A stretch of DNA of 21,070 nucleotides from Alphaproteobacteria bacterium (GTDB lineage: Bacteria > Pseudomonadota > Alphaproteobacteria > UBA6184), in assembly GCA_030433125.1 (NCBI GenBank), contig JAUIKZ010000012.1, positions 1 through 21,070 on the forward strand. The letters are read 5' to 3'. The notes under the pieces were generated by a model. It made no database searches and was not told where the DNA came from. It saw only the letters and a list, made by a program, of their open reading frames with translations. The position numbers and the translations under genes are program-made. Below, piece by piece: positions 7,485 through 16,118 of the stretch; the first letter of the stretch is position 1, and the number at the start of each line of letters is the position of its first letter.

Positions 7485-8854
7485 CCATTGCGCACCCCAC
7501 CCCCGAAGAAAGCAATGTGGTTGCCACCAAAGATTTGTTGCGCCAAGTGCAAGAGGCTGTGGATGGCGAAAATACAGCGCAGCTGAAAGAGCTGCTCGAC
7601 GATTTGCACCCCGCCGACACGGCAGAAGTGATTGAAAAGCTAGACCCTGTACGCCGTGAGGGGGTGGTGCAGTTTTTAAAAACCCAATTTGATATTGAGG
7701 TGCTGCTTTACCTGTCGCCTTATTATCAACAAGAGGTGATTGAAGTGCTGGGGTTTGATCGCGTGGCGCGCATGCTCACCTCAGTCGGAAGTGATGATGC
7801 GCTTACGTTTGTGGAAGAACTGGATGATGACTTTAAAACACGCTTGTTCGCCTCTTTAACGGCCAAGCAGCGCGCCATGATTGAAGAGTCCCTTACCTAT
7901 GAAGAGGGAAGCGCGGGGCGTTTGATGCAACGTGAGGTGGTGGCCCTCCCTGCTCATTGGCGCGTAAAAGACACCCTTAATTTTATTAAAACCAGTTACA
8001 CGCTCCCCAACCAGGTGTATAAAATTTATGTGATCGACAAACAACATAAACCGCTGGGGCACATCAACGTGAGTGACCTTTTGCGCAGTGACCCGCAAGA
8101 AACACTGCAAAATATTATGGAAGAGGCTAACCACGTGCTTACCATTCACACCCCACAAAAAGAGGCGTTATATGTGTTTCGGCACTACGCCTTAGATTCT
8201 GCGCCCGTGGTGGATGATGCGGGGCACCTTATTGGGGTGATCACTTTGGAGAATATCGTCGACCTGATTGATGAAGAAGCCGAGCGTGAGATTTATGGTT
8301 TGACGCGGGCGACGGGCTCTGACTTTCAGGAGAGCACCTATGACACCTTTCAAAGCCGGTTGCGCTGGTTGGTGTTTACGGCTATCAACAGTTGCATTGC
8401 CTCTTACACGGTGGCGCAGTTTGATAGGGCCCTGCAATCAAAAGTGGCGTTGGCGATTCTGATGTCCATAGTTGCCACCATGGGTGGCACCGTGGGGATG
8501 CAGGTGTCGGCGGTGTCTATCCGTGCCCTTGGCACCCAAGAGTTACGCCCTGGCTTTATTCTAAAGCCCTTCTTAAAAGAAACAACCGTGGCGCTCCTTA
8601 CGGGGCTGGTGTTGGCGGTGTTGCTTGGGGGCATATCATACGTGTGGTTTTGGGAAGCTAAGCTGTCGGTGATATTTGCCGTGAGTGTGCTTTTTAACAT
8701 GGTGTGGTCGGGCGTGGTGGGGATTTTGGTGCCCATTACCCTCGACCGATTTGGATTTGACCCCGCCATCAGCGCTGGCACCTTTGTCATTATGGCCGCC
8801 GATATTTTGGGTTATGTGGCCTTTTTAGGATTGGCCACCGCGCTTATTATTTAG
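7481..8854 (+). CDS. mgtE: MgtE-type magnesium transporter
   Basis: An inner-membrane Mg2+ channel gated by cytoplasmic Mg2+. The 457-aa protein has the MgtE order: N-terminal helical domain (about 15-145, with LHPADTAEVIEKL), two CBS domains (about 150-275), a linking helix, then a five-helix membrane domain (about 300-457). Near the C-terminus DPAISAGTFVIMAADILGY keeps the aspartate (AADILG) that corresponds to the pore Mg2+ site of Thermus MgtE. The signature loop usually read as GGNxGxQ is GGTVGMQ here, an unusual change of the conserved Asn. Length is normal. Translation is probably coupled to maeB through the ATGA overlap. No terminator is visible after the stop, and the next promoter starts 38 bases later. 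Confidence 0.93.
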   Translation: MTIAHPTPEESNVVATKDLLRQVQEAVDGENTAQLKELLDDLHPADTAEVIEKLDPVRREGVVQFLKTQFDIEVLLYLSPYYQQEVIEVLGFDRVARMLTSVGSDDALTFVEELDDDFKTRLFASLTAKQRAMIEESLTYEEGSAGRLMQREVVALPAHWRVKDTLNFIKTSYTLPNQVYKIYVIDKQHKPLGHINVSDLLRSDPQETLQNIMEEANHVLTIHTPQKEALYVFRHYALDSAPVVDDAGHLIGVITLENIVDLIDEEAEREIYGLTRATGSDFQESTYDTFQSRLRWLVFTAINSCIASYTVAQFDRALQSKVALAILMSIVATMGGTVGMQVSAVSIRALGTQELRPGFILKPFLKETTVALLTGLVLAVLLGGISYVWFWEAKLSVIFAVSVLFNMVWSGVVGILVPITLDRFGFDPAISAGTFVIMAADILGYVAFLGLATALII

Positions 8855-8892
8855 ATTCCTCCGTGTGCGGCTCAGAAATATCAAAAAATTAG

Positions 8893-8921
8893 TTGAAAAT
8901 TAACCCTAACCGTATTATACA
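8893..8921 (+). promoter_or_regulatory. Sigma-70-type promoter for tRNA-Gln
   Basis: TTGAAA (8893-8898), a 17-base spacer and TATACA (8916-8921) end 11 bases before the tRNA 5' end. Both hexamers are close to consensus and the spacing is ideal. Confidence 0.75.
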
Positions 8922-8932
8922 GAGGGTGTTCT

Positions 8933-9007
8933 TGGGGTGTAGCCAAGTGGTAAGGCAACGGTTTTTGGTACCGTCATGCGTAGGTTCGAATCCTTCCACC
9001 CCAGCCA
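8933..9007 (+). tRNA. tRNA-Gln (anticodon TTG)
   Basis: A 75-base tRNA including encoded CCA. The acceptor TGGGGTG pairs with CACCCCA (8997-9003), with discriminator G and CCA at 9005-9007. The anticodon stem ACGGT/ACCGT encloses TTTTGGT with anticodon TTG at 8965-8967. The T loop is TTCGAAT. Bases 9008-9174 downstream hold no gene that I can support. Confidence 0.97.
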
Positions 9008-9174
9008 CTTCATTCAAAAAGTCGATTTAATTCATACGTGTTATTAATAGTTTTAGCGCGGGGACGTAGCTTTATATGTTTAAGCCGCAGGGTGGCCTGG
9101 GGGTGGACGGTGCGGGAAGATCTAGGTTCATGCCGGCTGCTGGCCCCCCCTTACGTTTGAACATGCGCCGTTAC

Positions 9175-9200
9175 AAAAAAAGCGCGAGGGGTTCTCGCGC
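9175..9200 (-). terminator. Intrinsic terminator of the two-gene secreted-protein unit
   Basis: On the minus strand a 7-bp GC-rich stem GCGCGAG/CTCGCGC with a 5-base loop is followed directly by seven T residues (A-run at 9175-9181 on the plus strand). It lies 24 bases after the stop of the 472-aa gene. It is the clearest terminator in the window. Confidence 0.9.
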
Positions 9201-9224
9201 CGTGTTAGGGAAGGGGGGGCTAAC

Positions 9225-10643
9225 TTAGCAGCAGCCACCTTTTTGTTCTGGTGTTGCGCTTGTAAGCCCGCCTTTTTTCTTTGGAGGGGTTTTACCAACA
9301 GACTGCAACAAGCTTTCGCCGGGGCCGGCATGTCGGTCTGTATTGGGGGCTTTTTTGGGTGAGCCTTCAATACCTTCAGCAGAGGTGCCATAACTGCTCC
9401 AAATGTCTGCCTTAGTGGCCATACTTCTTGGTGAGGCGGTTTTCTTTTCAGGTGTTATGTCGGCATCACGGCTTGGTGTGGTGCTCCTCTCCGAGCCACT
9501 ATGGCTAGTAGGAGAGGCCCCTTCACCTGTTGGTGTTATGCTTCGTGATGAAGCTGTTTCTTCAGTCCCGCTTCTTTTTTCTCTGGCTGGGCTGCCCATA
9601 CCAAGTTGGGATTCCATTGGTAATCCTTTCCCATAATGCGTAGGGTAGGTAGCAGCAAGTGCGGAAGCATTGGAAGGCCCAGCTTCGACGCTTGGTGTTG
9701 GGCTGGCTGGGCTGAAGCTGTTTTTTTTTTCAGTAGCAACAGGTATCACATCTTGTGTTTCAGGGGTTGCTTCAAAAGAAAGCTTGCGATTAACGGGTGA
9801 TGTTTGTGCGCCCTGAATGGCCTCCTCTGTGGTGCTTCCACCGCCGCCACCGCCACCGCCTTCGGTTTGCTTTTCACGAAGGGGGGTGGCACTGGCACCC
9901 GTCGTGGGGGCTGCATCCTCTCTTGCTTTTAGGTCTTCTTCAGCGGCAATGGCTTCGGATGTGGATTGCTGACGGGGCGCGAGGTACCAATTGTTCCAAG
10001 CTTCTGTAAGAAACGTTGGGAAGGTGTAGTCTTTTGAAGGTTGTTCCTTAGCTATTTCACTATTTTTACGAATAAACTCCGCAATGCCTTTATTAAAACC
10101 TACACTTTTTATAAAATTTTCTTGAAGCCCCCAGAAGAATGCCTCTATGTCTTCTTTAATTATATCTTTAGGGAGATTAAACAAATCTATTGTCTTCGGG
10201 TTTACATTTCCTTCATTCCTATCCCCATATGTACAACGCTTGGTGTACTGCAACACTTTGATCATTAGAGCAATAGCATGAGATTTTTTTTCAAATTTTA
10301 TGTTATGAGATTGTAGATGAAAAGCTTTCGCTAAGTGTTCAGCAGATTGAACAAAGTTTCCTCTATGCCTCTCTAAGCCGCCTTGTATTAAATGATAGTA
10401 GGGTGAAGTTTTGTCATCTAATGTGCCTTGTCGCTTGCAAAGTTTGTAGACACTATCACCTAATACTCTTTGAGCAGCTTTCTCAGGTTTAATGGTTTTT
10501 CCTGTAATGCCAGTTAAGTTTGTGGCGGTGCTACCAGAATATACAGAGGTTGATTCATATGGTGTAGCTAAGCCTTCCCCACCGGAAGCTAGTAAAGCTT
10601 TCCCTGACACTGTTGCAATTATTAAAAATTTAAATTTGTTCAT
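9225..10643 (-). CDS. Secreted protein of unknown function, poly-Gly hinge, disordered tail ending GGCC
   Basis: I do not recognise the family. The 472-aa product starts at the second Met. That ATG (10641-10643) has AGGA at 5-base spacing, while the ATG four codons upstream has no ribosome site. Residues 1 to about 20 (MNKFKFLIIATVSGKALLAS) look like a Sec signal peptide, although a lysine interrupts the hydrophobic core. Residues about 50-230 look folded and mostly helical. A run of eight glycines (262-269) leads into about 200 residues rich in Ser, Thr, Pro and Lys with no predicted fold. The last residues are KGGCC. I count only two other cysteines (in KLCKRQG and KRCTYGD). It lies 37-49 bases after the 1784-aa gene, in the same unit, and is followed by a strong terminator. 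Export to the periplasm or beyond is likely; the role is unknown. Confidence 0.85.
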   Translation of the reverse strand: MNKFKFLIIATVSGKALLASGGEGLATPYESTSVYSGSTATNLTGITGKTIKPEKAAQRVLGDSVYKLCKRQGTLDDKTSPYYHLIQGGLERHRGNFVQSAEHLAKAFHLQSHNIKFEKKSHAIALMIKVLQYTKRCTYGDRNEGNVNPKTIDLFNLPKDIIKEDIEAFFWGLQENFIKSVGFNKGIAEFIRKNSEIAKEQPSKDYTFPTFLTEAWNNWYLAPRQQSTSEAIAAEEDLKAREDAAPTTGASATPLREKQTEGGGGGGGGSTTEEAIQGAQTSPVNRKLSFEATPETQDVIPVATEKKNSFSPASPTPSVEAGPSNASALAATYPTHYGKGLPMESQLGMGSPAREKRSGTEETASSRSITPTGEGASPTSHSGSERSTTPSRDADITPEKKTASPRSMATKADIWSSYGTSAEGIEGSPKKAPNTDRHAGPGESLLQSVGKTPPKKKGGLTSATPEQKGGCC

Positions 10644-10692
10644 TTTTATCCTCATTAGTTTACGTAAATATTTTACTCAAGTCCTAGTCAAA

Positions 10693-13600
10693 TTAATCAT
10701 CATCACTTAATAGTTCATCAAGCTCAGCAGCCATTTCATCCACACCTTTTGAGAGAGGAGATGAAGTGCGACTGGTGTTCAAGTCGTCATCAAGATCACT
10801 AAGGGCATCAAGCTCAGCAGCCATTTCATCCACGCCTTTTGAGAGAGGAGAAGTGCGACTGGGGTTCTCGTCATCCTCAAGATCGCTAAGGGCATCAAGC
10901 TCAGCAGCCATTTCATCCACACCTTTTGAGAGAGGGGATGAAGTGCGACTGGGGTTCTCGTCATCCTCAAGATCGCTAAGGGCATCAAGCTCAGCAGCCA
11001 TTTCATCCACATTACGAGATAACCTGCTAACCTGCGATTGTCGATCTAGTTTATCAGTGTCTCTCATGTCATCCCGAGCAATAGGTGACACCGGCGTAAA
11101 GCCAACTTCTTCACGTTCCTCCATACTACGTGCCAAACCTGCTGGCCCGACCCCACCTTGCGCTATTGGGCGGAAGGCACTCTTTTCACTAGGAGGGCTA
11201 TCGGGCCTTTTTTCTTCACCAGAAACAATGCTTACAGGCCTACGTCTTGTATTGTCCTGTTGCGCTGTGGCTGGCGTTTTTTCAGCTGCTGATGTGCCTG
11301 ACACCTCAGAATCAGATGAGTCTGAGTGCTTGTTTGGGGTGCCGCCTATGCCTGCTTGCTCCGGCTCTCTAGGCGGTGAGGAAGGTGCGCCAGTTCCGCT
11401 CTGGCGTGGGCCCCCGCCGCCACCACCGCCGGACAGTCTCTTAGCTTCTCTTATAAGCTGTTTATCATGAGAACTACTCGAGAGAGCGCTAACGTTAAGT
11501 ATTGAGCCAGGCTCTATGAGAGCGCTCCCTGTTTCAAGGACAAAAGATTCTTCTAGTTTACTGGCAACAGTCCGAAACAGATCAAGCAGCTTTTGTATAG
11601 CTCGACGGCTCAATCCCCTAACTGAATATGTATGTGCATCCTCAATGCTTTTTTCTCGACGCTCAATTTTCGCTCTTTCATCAGTAGGGGGGTGGGAATC
11701 CCCATCAAGCTCATCTTGTGGTCTAGTTAAAATATTATGGATTTCCGCCAGATCGGCTTGAACATGTTCCATGCTTCTGTGTAGCTGATACGTTACTCTA
11801 GCCATTTCATACGGATTACCTAGACTTACATGCAGCATGTCTGCCAGTTTGCGCCACTCTGGCTCAATTTTATCAGAAATAGCCTTAACTACTTCTATGT
11901 GAGAGTTAAGTTTTTCTAGGTCATCTGGGTGGAGTCTATACGTTGGCTTAAAAAATGTTCCTTCTCGCCTGGGTTTTTCAATAGCTCCTTTCATTAGATC
12001 TTGATAAATGGTTAAAGATCTGTATATTTCATATGCTTCTTTTAACAAGACCTCACCAATAACTGCCTTGTCTCTCGAAGACCTTTGTTCAGGAGATTCA
12101 CTTAACTTTCTCAAGTAGTCATACACATTTTTAGAAAATGCGCGACGGTCGCGATTTAGGCGGTAATCAAGGTCGACACATACTGAATTCAGCTCTAGAT
12201 TAAGGGCTTTTAATTTTTTAGCTCTTTCGTTTGCTTCTTCCTCTCTTGTTTTAGCCTCTTCCGCGGCACGTTGAGCCGCATCACGCGCCTCTTCTGCGGC
12301 GCTAACCTGCGCTTGCATGGCCGCCAGTTCTTGTGCTTTCTCGTCGGTATGCTGTTCGCTTCTTGCGTTAGCTTGATCGGCGGCCTCACGTGCTTGCGCG
12401 ATTTCCTCTGTAAGGGCGGTTACTTGCTTTTGCAACGCAGTCTTATCAGCTTGGGTTATACGTAGTGTTTCCCTCAGCTGATCTAGTTCTGTTGTAAGTG
12501 CCTCTTTCTCTTCACGAAGCTGATTGTTCTCATCTTTCAAGTTCTGAAGATCAGTGGTGAGTGAACGCACACGCTCTTCTGCGTTTTGAGCTTTTTCTTC
12601 AAGGTCGGCCACATTGGCTTCAAGTTCTGCTCGGGCTTCTTCAAGCTTCTTTTCGGCTGCTTCTTTTGCTGCTGTGGCTTGATCGGCTGCTTCACGCTGG
12701 GTTTGTAGCTCAGCTTGAACATTTTCCAGTTCAGTGGTTGTTTCAGCGAGATGCGTTCTAGCTTCTTCAGCGTCTGCATGGGCTTTTTGCAATTCTGCCG
12801 CTTGGGCATCGAAACGACGTTGACGTTCCTCTTGAGCTTTTTTAGCTGCTTCGAGTTGGCCCACAACTTCAGCATGTCGCTGTTTAATCTGCGTGTTTTC
12901 TTCTTGAGTTTTAATCACCGCTTTTTCTTGCGCAGCAAGTTTTTCGCGAAGCTCTTTTGCGCCAGCCGTATGGCGTTCTGCCTCTTCCGCTTTAGACTTT
13001 AATTGCGTTTCTTGCTCCTTTAAGCGCTGTGCAAGCTGCATGTTTAATTGTTTGAAGCGTTCTGTTTCCTCTTCGGCGGTTGCTTTGGCGGTTGTTAAAC
13101 CTTCAAGCTTTTTGTTTAGTGCATCGTTTTGTGAGCGATACATTTCCGCTTGCTGAGTATGATGCTCATTGCTTATACGTGAGCTTTCCTCAAGCGCCTT
13201 TTTGGCTGCCTCAGTCAGCTGCATGTTATGATTAAGGCCCGCAATGGTTGCTTCGGCTTCTTTGAGGCGCGCACCGTTTTCTTCTAACGCTTTGCGTGTG
13301 GATTCTAGCTCATTTTCTGCTGCATCCTTTGCTGTTTCTGCGCGCTCAGCACGTAGGTCTGCCTCTCGTAATGCCGCATCTGTGCTAGCTTTTTCTGCCT
13401 CAATTTTGCTTACACGTTTTTGAGATTCCTCAAGTTGCTCACGGAGTTGGGCTTGTGCTGCTTCTGAGGCACTTACCTTTTGAGTTGCCGCTTTAAGCTG
13501 TGCCTCAATTTCAGCTTTCGCTTTTTCAACTAGTTGGGCATTAGCCTGCGCTTCGTCAATTTGGTCTTGTAACGCCTCATGTGCCTCACGCTGGGTTTGA

Positions 13601-16047
13601 AGCTCACGCGTTAGCTCATCCACTTTGGCCGCTGCTTTATGGTGGGCGGCTTCTTTTTCTTGCGCTTCACTTGAAAGGCGTTCAACCTCATTTTGTGTTG
13701 TTTTGTTTTCTTCCTCAAGAGCCTTTCGTTGTTCGTCAAAGCGCGATTGCATAGCGGCCAATGCCTGACGGGCCGTTTGTGTTTCGTTCCTTGCTGTCTC
13801 AAGGTCTTGGGCTAATCGTTGCGATTCTTCTTTTGCTTTCTTCACCTCTTCTTTAAGAGCTGTAACCTGATTCGCTTTTTCGTTTAGCTGACTTGTTAAT
13901 GTGTCATTTAGCTTCCTAAGTTGTTCATTCGCTTTGTTAGCTGCGTCTAGCTGGCCTTTAAGTGTATCTAGCTCGCCTTGTTGAGTCTGCACTTTCTCTT
14001 TGGCTGCAGCCGCTTTTTGGTTTGCTGCCTCAAGTTGAGTAGACGTCTCTCGTTGCTCTTCTTGAACCTTCTCAAGCTGTTCACGTAAAGAGCTGAGTTC
14101 GTTATCTAGCTTTTGATTCGCTGCCGCAAATTCTGATAAACGTTGCTCATCGTTTTTTGTTTTCTCTTCTGCCTTAGCAAGTTGTTGCTGAAACTGCCTT
14201 TTAGCTTCTGACAATTCAGTTGCAAGGGCATCGGTCCCTGCTCGCTGTGCGTCGAGCTCACGTTGCAAGTTTTCTTTAAAAGTTTCAGCTTCAGCTAGGT
14301 GACGGGCGCTTTCTTGGGCCGAAGATTGAGCGCTTGCTAATTCTGCGCTCAACGCTTCAACACGCGCTGACCTTTGCTGTTCATCAGCTGTTCTGTCACG
14401 CTCAATTTCCACAAGTCGCGCCTCTGCTGCGTTAAGGGCCGTTTCTTTTTCACGGAGTTGCTGCTCTAAACCTTGCCTGGCGTGTTCTGCAGTCTCAAGT
14501 ACCTCTTCTCTGGCTTTTGCTTGTGCCTCTGTGCTTGCTTTTTCTTTCTCGAGTTCGGCCTGTTTTTTGCGGAGAGCTTCTATTTCGTTTCTTAAGCGTT
14601 CTTGTTCTGCTGAAGCCCGCTCTTGGTTTTGTTGGTACACGCGGTGTGTGGTTTCTTGTTCTTCGTTTAAGGCTTTGAGTGCCGTTTCGAGTTTAGGAAC
14701 TTTTAATGCGTGTTGCTGTATTTCTTTTAATTTTCTTTCAGCACCTTTTATGCGTGCTACAAGACCGTGTAGTTTTTGTTTTTTTATTTGTAGCTCGCGT
14801 GTTTTGCCTTCATAAAGTGCGACCATTTCACGTAAAAGCTGGGTCTGCTGCCCAGTCATTTGTTGTACAGCGAATATTAACCTGTCATCAAAAAGTTCTC
14901 GGGGCCTAGCGCCAGAACCCAGCACTCTTCTTGGATACGTTTTGTGTGCGGTTCTGTTTATGACGGGTGGCTCAGATGTGCTACGTTTAGCACGAGGAGG
15001 TGTGATGGGCGCCACCTCTTCAGGTTCATCAGCTAGGATGCGAATCAAGCTTTCCACCATCTGCTCTCTTGTTGTGGCTTCACGCCACATAGAAAACGCC
15101 GAAGCATTTGTTAGTATCTCACGCGGCTCACCGAGGGTGCGCGCTAAAGCCCGCACGCCCGATTGACGCATTTTCTTTCTTAAATTTTCTGCTGCCCTTT
15201 CAGCCGCGGCTATTTTCGCTTCAAGTTCTTCTTCTGCGGTAGTTCTGTTATCCAGCAATGCTTGTAGGCGCTCCACAGCAGCCTGCTTTTCATTTGCCTC
15301 TGCATGAGCCCGCTCAACATCCGCCTCTTTCTGCTGAACCTCTTGTTTAAGGGCTTCAATTTCTTGGGTCTTAGCTGTTAGGTTTGCGTTCAAGTTATTT
15401 AGTTCAGACTCCCGATGAGCTCGTTCCACATATAAATCACGGAGCTTTTCCTCTTGCTTTGCGGTAATTGCTTGCGCTTCGTTCAAAGCCTTTTCAGCCT
15501 GCTGTGTTTGTGTGCTTAATGTTTCTAGCTTTTCTTTTAGTTCGCTATTCTCACGAGCAAAGAGCGCTTCTCTCTCGCCAGCCTTCCGTTCTGACTGCGC
15601 CTGGAGACCTTCTAACTCAGCACGAATTCTCTCAACTTCCGCTGAGGCGTTGGCAATCTCCTGCTCTTTGGTTGTTATAGCTTGTTCACTGTCAGCCAGC
15701 TGACGTTCTTTCTCCCTTAGCTCCACGCGCAACTGATGCGCTTGCTCCTCTGACTCTTGTAGGCTTTGGCGGGTCTCGATTAACTGGCTTTGCATAGCCC
15801 GTATAGCGTCGCGGTCTGGGCGCTGGGGTGCGTGTCCCTCCAAAGCTGTGTTTAGGACTTGTGCGGCTGTCGTTTGTGCCGTTCTTAATCCATTGTAGTC
15901 TTTGTGGGCCACAGTGGCGGCAGACGTGTTTTCTAAATCATATAACCCACCGTCATGATAAAATGACCGAGCATGCAGGGGCACAGAGGCAATGGCCGTA
16001 CTGAGCACAAAATATCTTAAGAGTTTTGATGAAGATGTCCTTGTCAT
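10693..16047 (-). CDS. Giant secreted coiled-coil protein (1784 aa) with C-terminal acidic repeats
   Basis: No family is recognised. A Sec signal peptide covers residues 1-26 (YFVLSTAIASVPLHA, cleavage after LHA). Heptad-rich Glu/Ala/Gln/Lys coiled coil runs from about 75 to 295. A non-helical linker (about 296-390) contains an RSTSEP motif at 355-360. A second, very long coiled coil follows to about 1285. A predicted helical globular region (about 1286-1525) holds the only cysteine I found, Cys1290. Seven glycines (1540-1546) lead to a disordered Ser/Pro-rich tail, ending in four copies of VDEMAAELD from residue 1680 on. There are no Walker or SMC head motifs, so the coil resemblance to SMC or myosin is only compositional. 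The start has AGAGGA at 7-base spacing and a promoter upstream. It forms a unit with the 472-aa gene. A surface or host-directed structural role is plausible but inferred. Confidence 0.88.
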   Translation of the reverse strand: MTRTSSSKLLRYFVLSTAIASVPLHARSFYHDGGLYDLENTSAATVAHKDYNGLRTAQTTAAQVLNTALEGHAPQRPDRDAIRAMQSQLIETRQSLQESEEQAHQLRVELREKERQLADSEQAITTKEQEIANASAEVERIRAELEGLQAQSERKAGEREALFARENSELKEKLETLSTQTQQAEKALNEAQAITAKQEEKLRDLYVERAHRESELNNLNANLTAKTQEIEALKQEVQQKEADVERAHAEANEKQAAVERLQALLDNRTTAEEELEAKIAAAERAAENLRKKMRQSGVRALARTLGEPREILTNASAFSMWREATTREQMVESLIRILADEPEEVAPITPPRAKRSTSEPPVINRTAHKTYPRRVLGSGARPRELFDDRLIFAVQQMTGQQTQLLREMVALYEGKTRELQIKKQKLHGLVARIKGAERKLKEIQQHALKVPKLETALKALNEEQETTHRVYQQNQERASAEQERLRNEIEALRKKQAELEKEKASTEAQAKAREEVLETAEHARQGLEQQLREKETALNAAEARLVEIERDRTADEQQRSARVEALSAELASAQSSAQESARHLAEAETFKENLQRELDAQRAGTDALATELSEAKRQFQQQLAKAEEKTKNDEQRLSEFAAANQKLDNELSSLREQLEKVQEEQRETSTQLEAANQKAAAAKEKVQTQQGELDTLKGQLDAANKANEQLRKLNDTLTSQLNEKANQVTALKEEVKKAKEESQRLAQDLETARNETQTARQALAAMQSRFDEQRKALEEENKTTQNEVERLSSEAQEKEAAHHKAAAKVDELTRELQTQREAHEALQDQIDEAQANAQLVEKAKAEIEAQLKAATQKVSASEAAQAQLREQLEESQKRVSKIEAEKASTDAALREADLRAERAETAKDAAENELESTRKALEENGARLKEAEATIAGLNHNMQLTEAAKKALEESSRISNEHHTQQAEMYRSQNDALNKKLEGLTTAKATAEEETERFKQLNMQLAQRLKEQETQLKSKAEEAERHTAGAKELREKLAAQEKAVIKTQEENTQIKQRHAEVVGQLEAAKKAQEERQRRFDAQAAELQKAHADAEEARTHLAETTTELENVQAELQTQREAADQATAAKEAAEKKLEEARAELEANVADLEEKAQNAEERVRSLTTDLQNLKDENNQLREEKEALTTELDQLRETLRITQADKTALQKQVTALTEEIAQAREAADQANARSEQHTDEKAQELAAMQAQVSAAEEARDAAQRAAEEAKTREEEANERAKKLKALNLELNSVCVDLDYRLNRDRRAFSKNVYDYLRKLSESPEQRSSRDKAVIGEVLLKEAYEIYRSLTIYQDLMKGAIEKPRREGTFFKPTYRLHPDDLEKLNSHIEVVKAISDKIEPEWRKLADMLHVSLGNPYEMARVTYQLHRSMEHVQADLAEIHNILTRPQDELDGDSHPPTDERAKIERREKSIEDAHTYSVRGLSRRAIQKLLDLFRTVASKLEESFVLETGSALIEPGSILNVSALSSSSHDKQLIREAKRLSGGGGGGGPRQSGTGAPSSPPREPEQAGIGGTPNKHSDSSDSEVSGTSAAEKTPATAQQDNTRRRPVSIVSGEEKRPDSPPSEKSAFRPIAQGGVGPAGLARSMEEREEVGFTPVSPIARDDMRDTDKLDRQSQVSRLSRNVDEMAAELDALSDLEDDENPSRTSSPLSKGVDEMAAELDALSDLEDDENPSRTSPLSKGVDEMAAELDALSDLDDDLNTSRTSSPLSKGVDEMAAELDELLSDDD
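10721..11010 (-). repeat. In-frame tandem repeat, period 87-90 bp, about 3.3 copies
   Basis: Copies begin at 10721, 10811, 10898 and 10988 (plus-strand coordinates), so the spacings are 90, 87 and 90 bp. Copies two and three differ by only two substitutions and one in-frame 3-base indel. The first is a little more diverged and the fourth is partial. They encode 30-, 29- and 30-residue units beginning VDEMAAELDALSDL and continuing with DDE, SRTS and PLSKG. The last protein unit ends the protein with LDELLSDDD. High nucleotide identity suggests recent duplication or ongoing homogenisation. Confidence 0.95.
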
Positions 16048-16089
16048 GTTTATATCCTCTTTATAAAAAATTGACCTGTTAATATCTCA

Positions 16090-16118
16090 TTAATAGTGCG
16101 TAACAAGTTAACAGTCAA
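16090..16118 (-). promoter_or_regulatory. Promoter of the secreted coiled-coil gene unit
   Basis: On the minus strand TTGACT (16118-16113), a 17-base spacer and TATTAA (16095-16090) precede the start codon by about 43 bases, giving a leader of roughly 35 bases with a strong AGAGGA ribosome site. The rest of the 248-bp divergent gap (16119-16295) is AT-rich. It holds a perfect palindrome TTATTA-G-TAATAA at 16205-16217, and no clear promoter for the rightward gene. Confidence 0.6.

Noticed and set aside
9076..9226. Possible small rightward gene of about 50 codons after tRNA-Gln
   Set aside because: It has no ribosome site, runs through the terminator hairpin of the opposite gene and shows only Gly/Arg-rich chance sequence.
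10766..11470. Rightward 234-aa open frame opposite the repeat region
   Set aside because: It is the antisense of the acidic repeats and Ser-rich tail. Its low-complexity Ser/Arg repeats simply mirror the real gene.
12271..15703. Many short frames on both strands inside the coiled-coil gene
   Set aside because: They are shadows of Glu/Ala/Gln-rich coding sequence, which has few stops in other frames. None has start signals or domain features.
10693..16047. SMC, myosin or autotransporter assignment for the giant protein
   Set aside because: There is no Walker A or B, no hinge, no beta-barrel and no motor domain. The resemblance is only coiled-coil composition.
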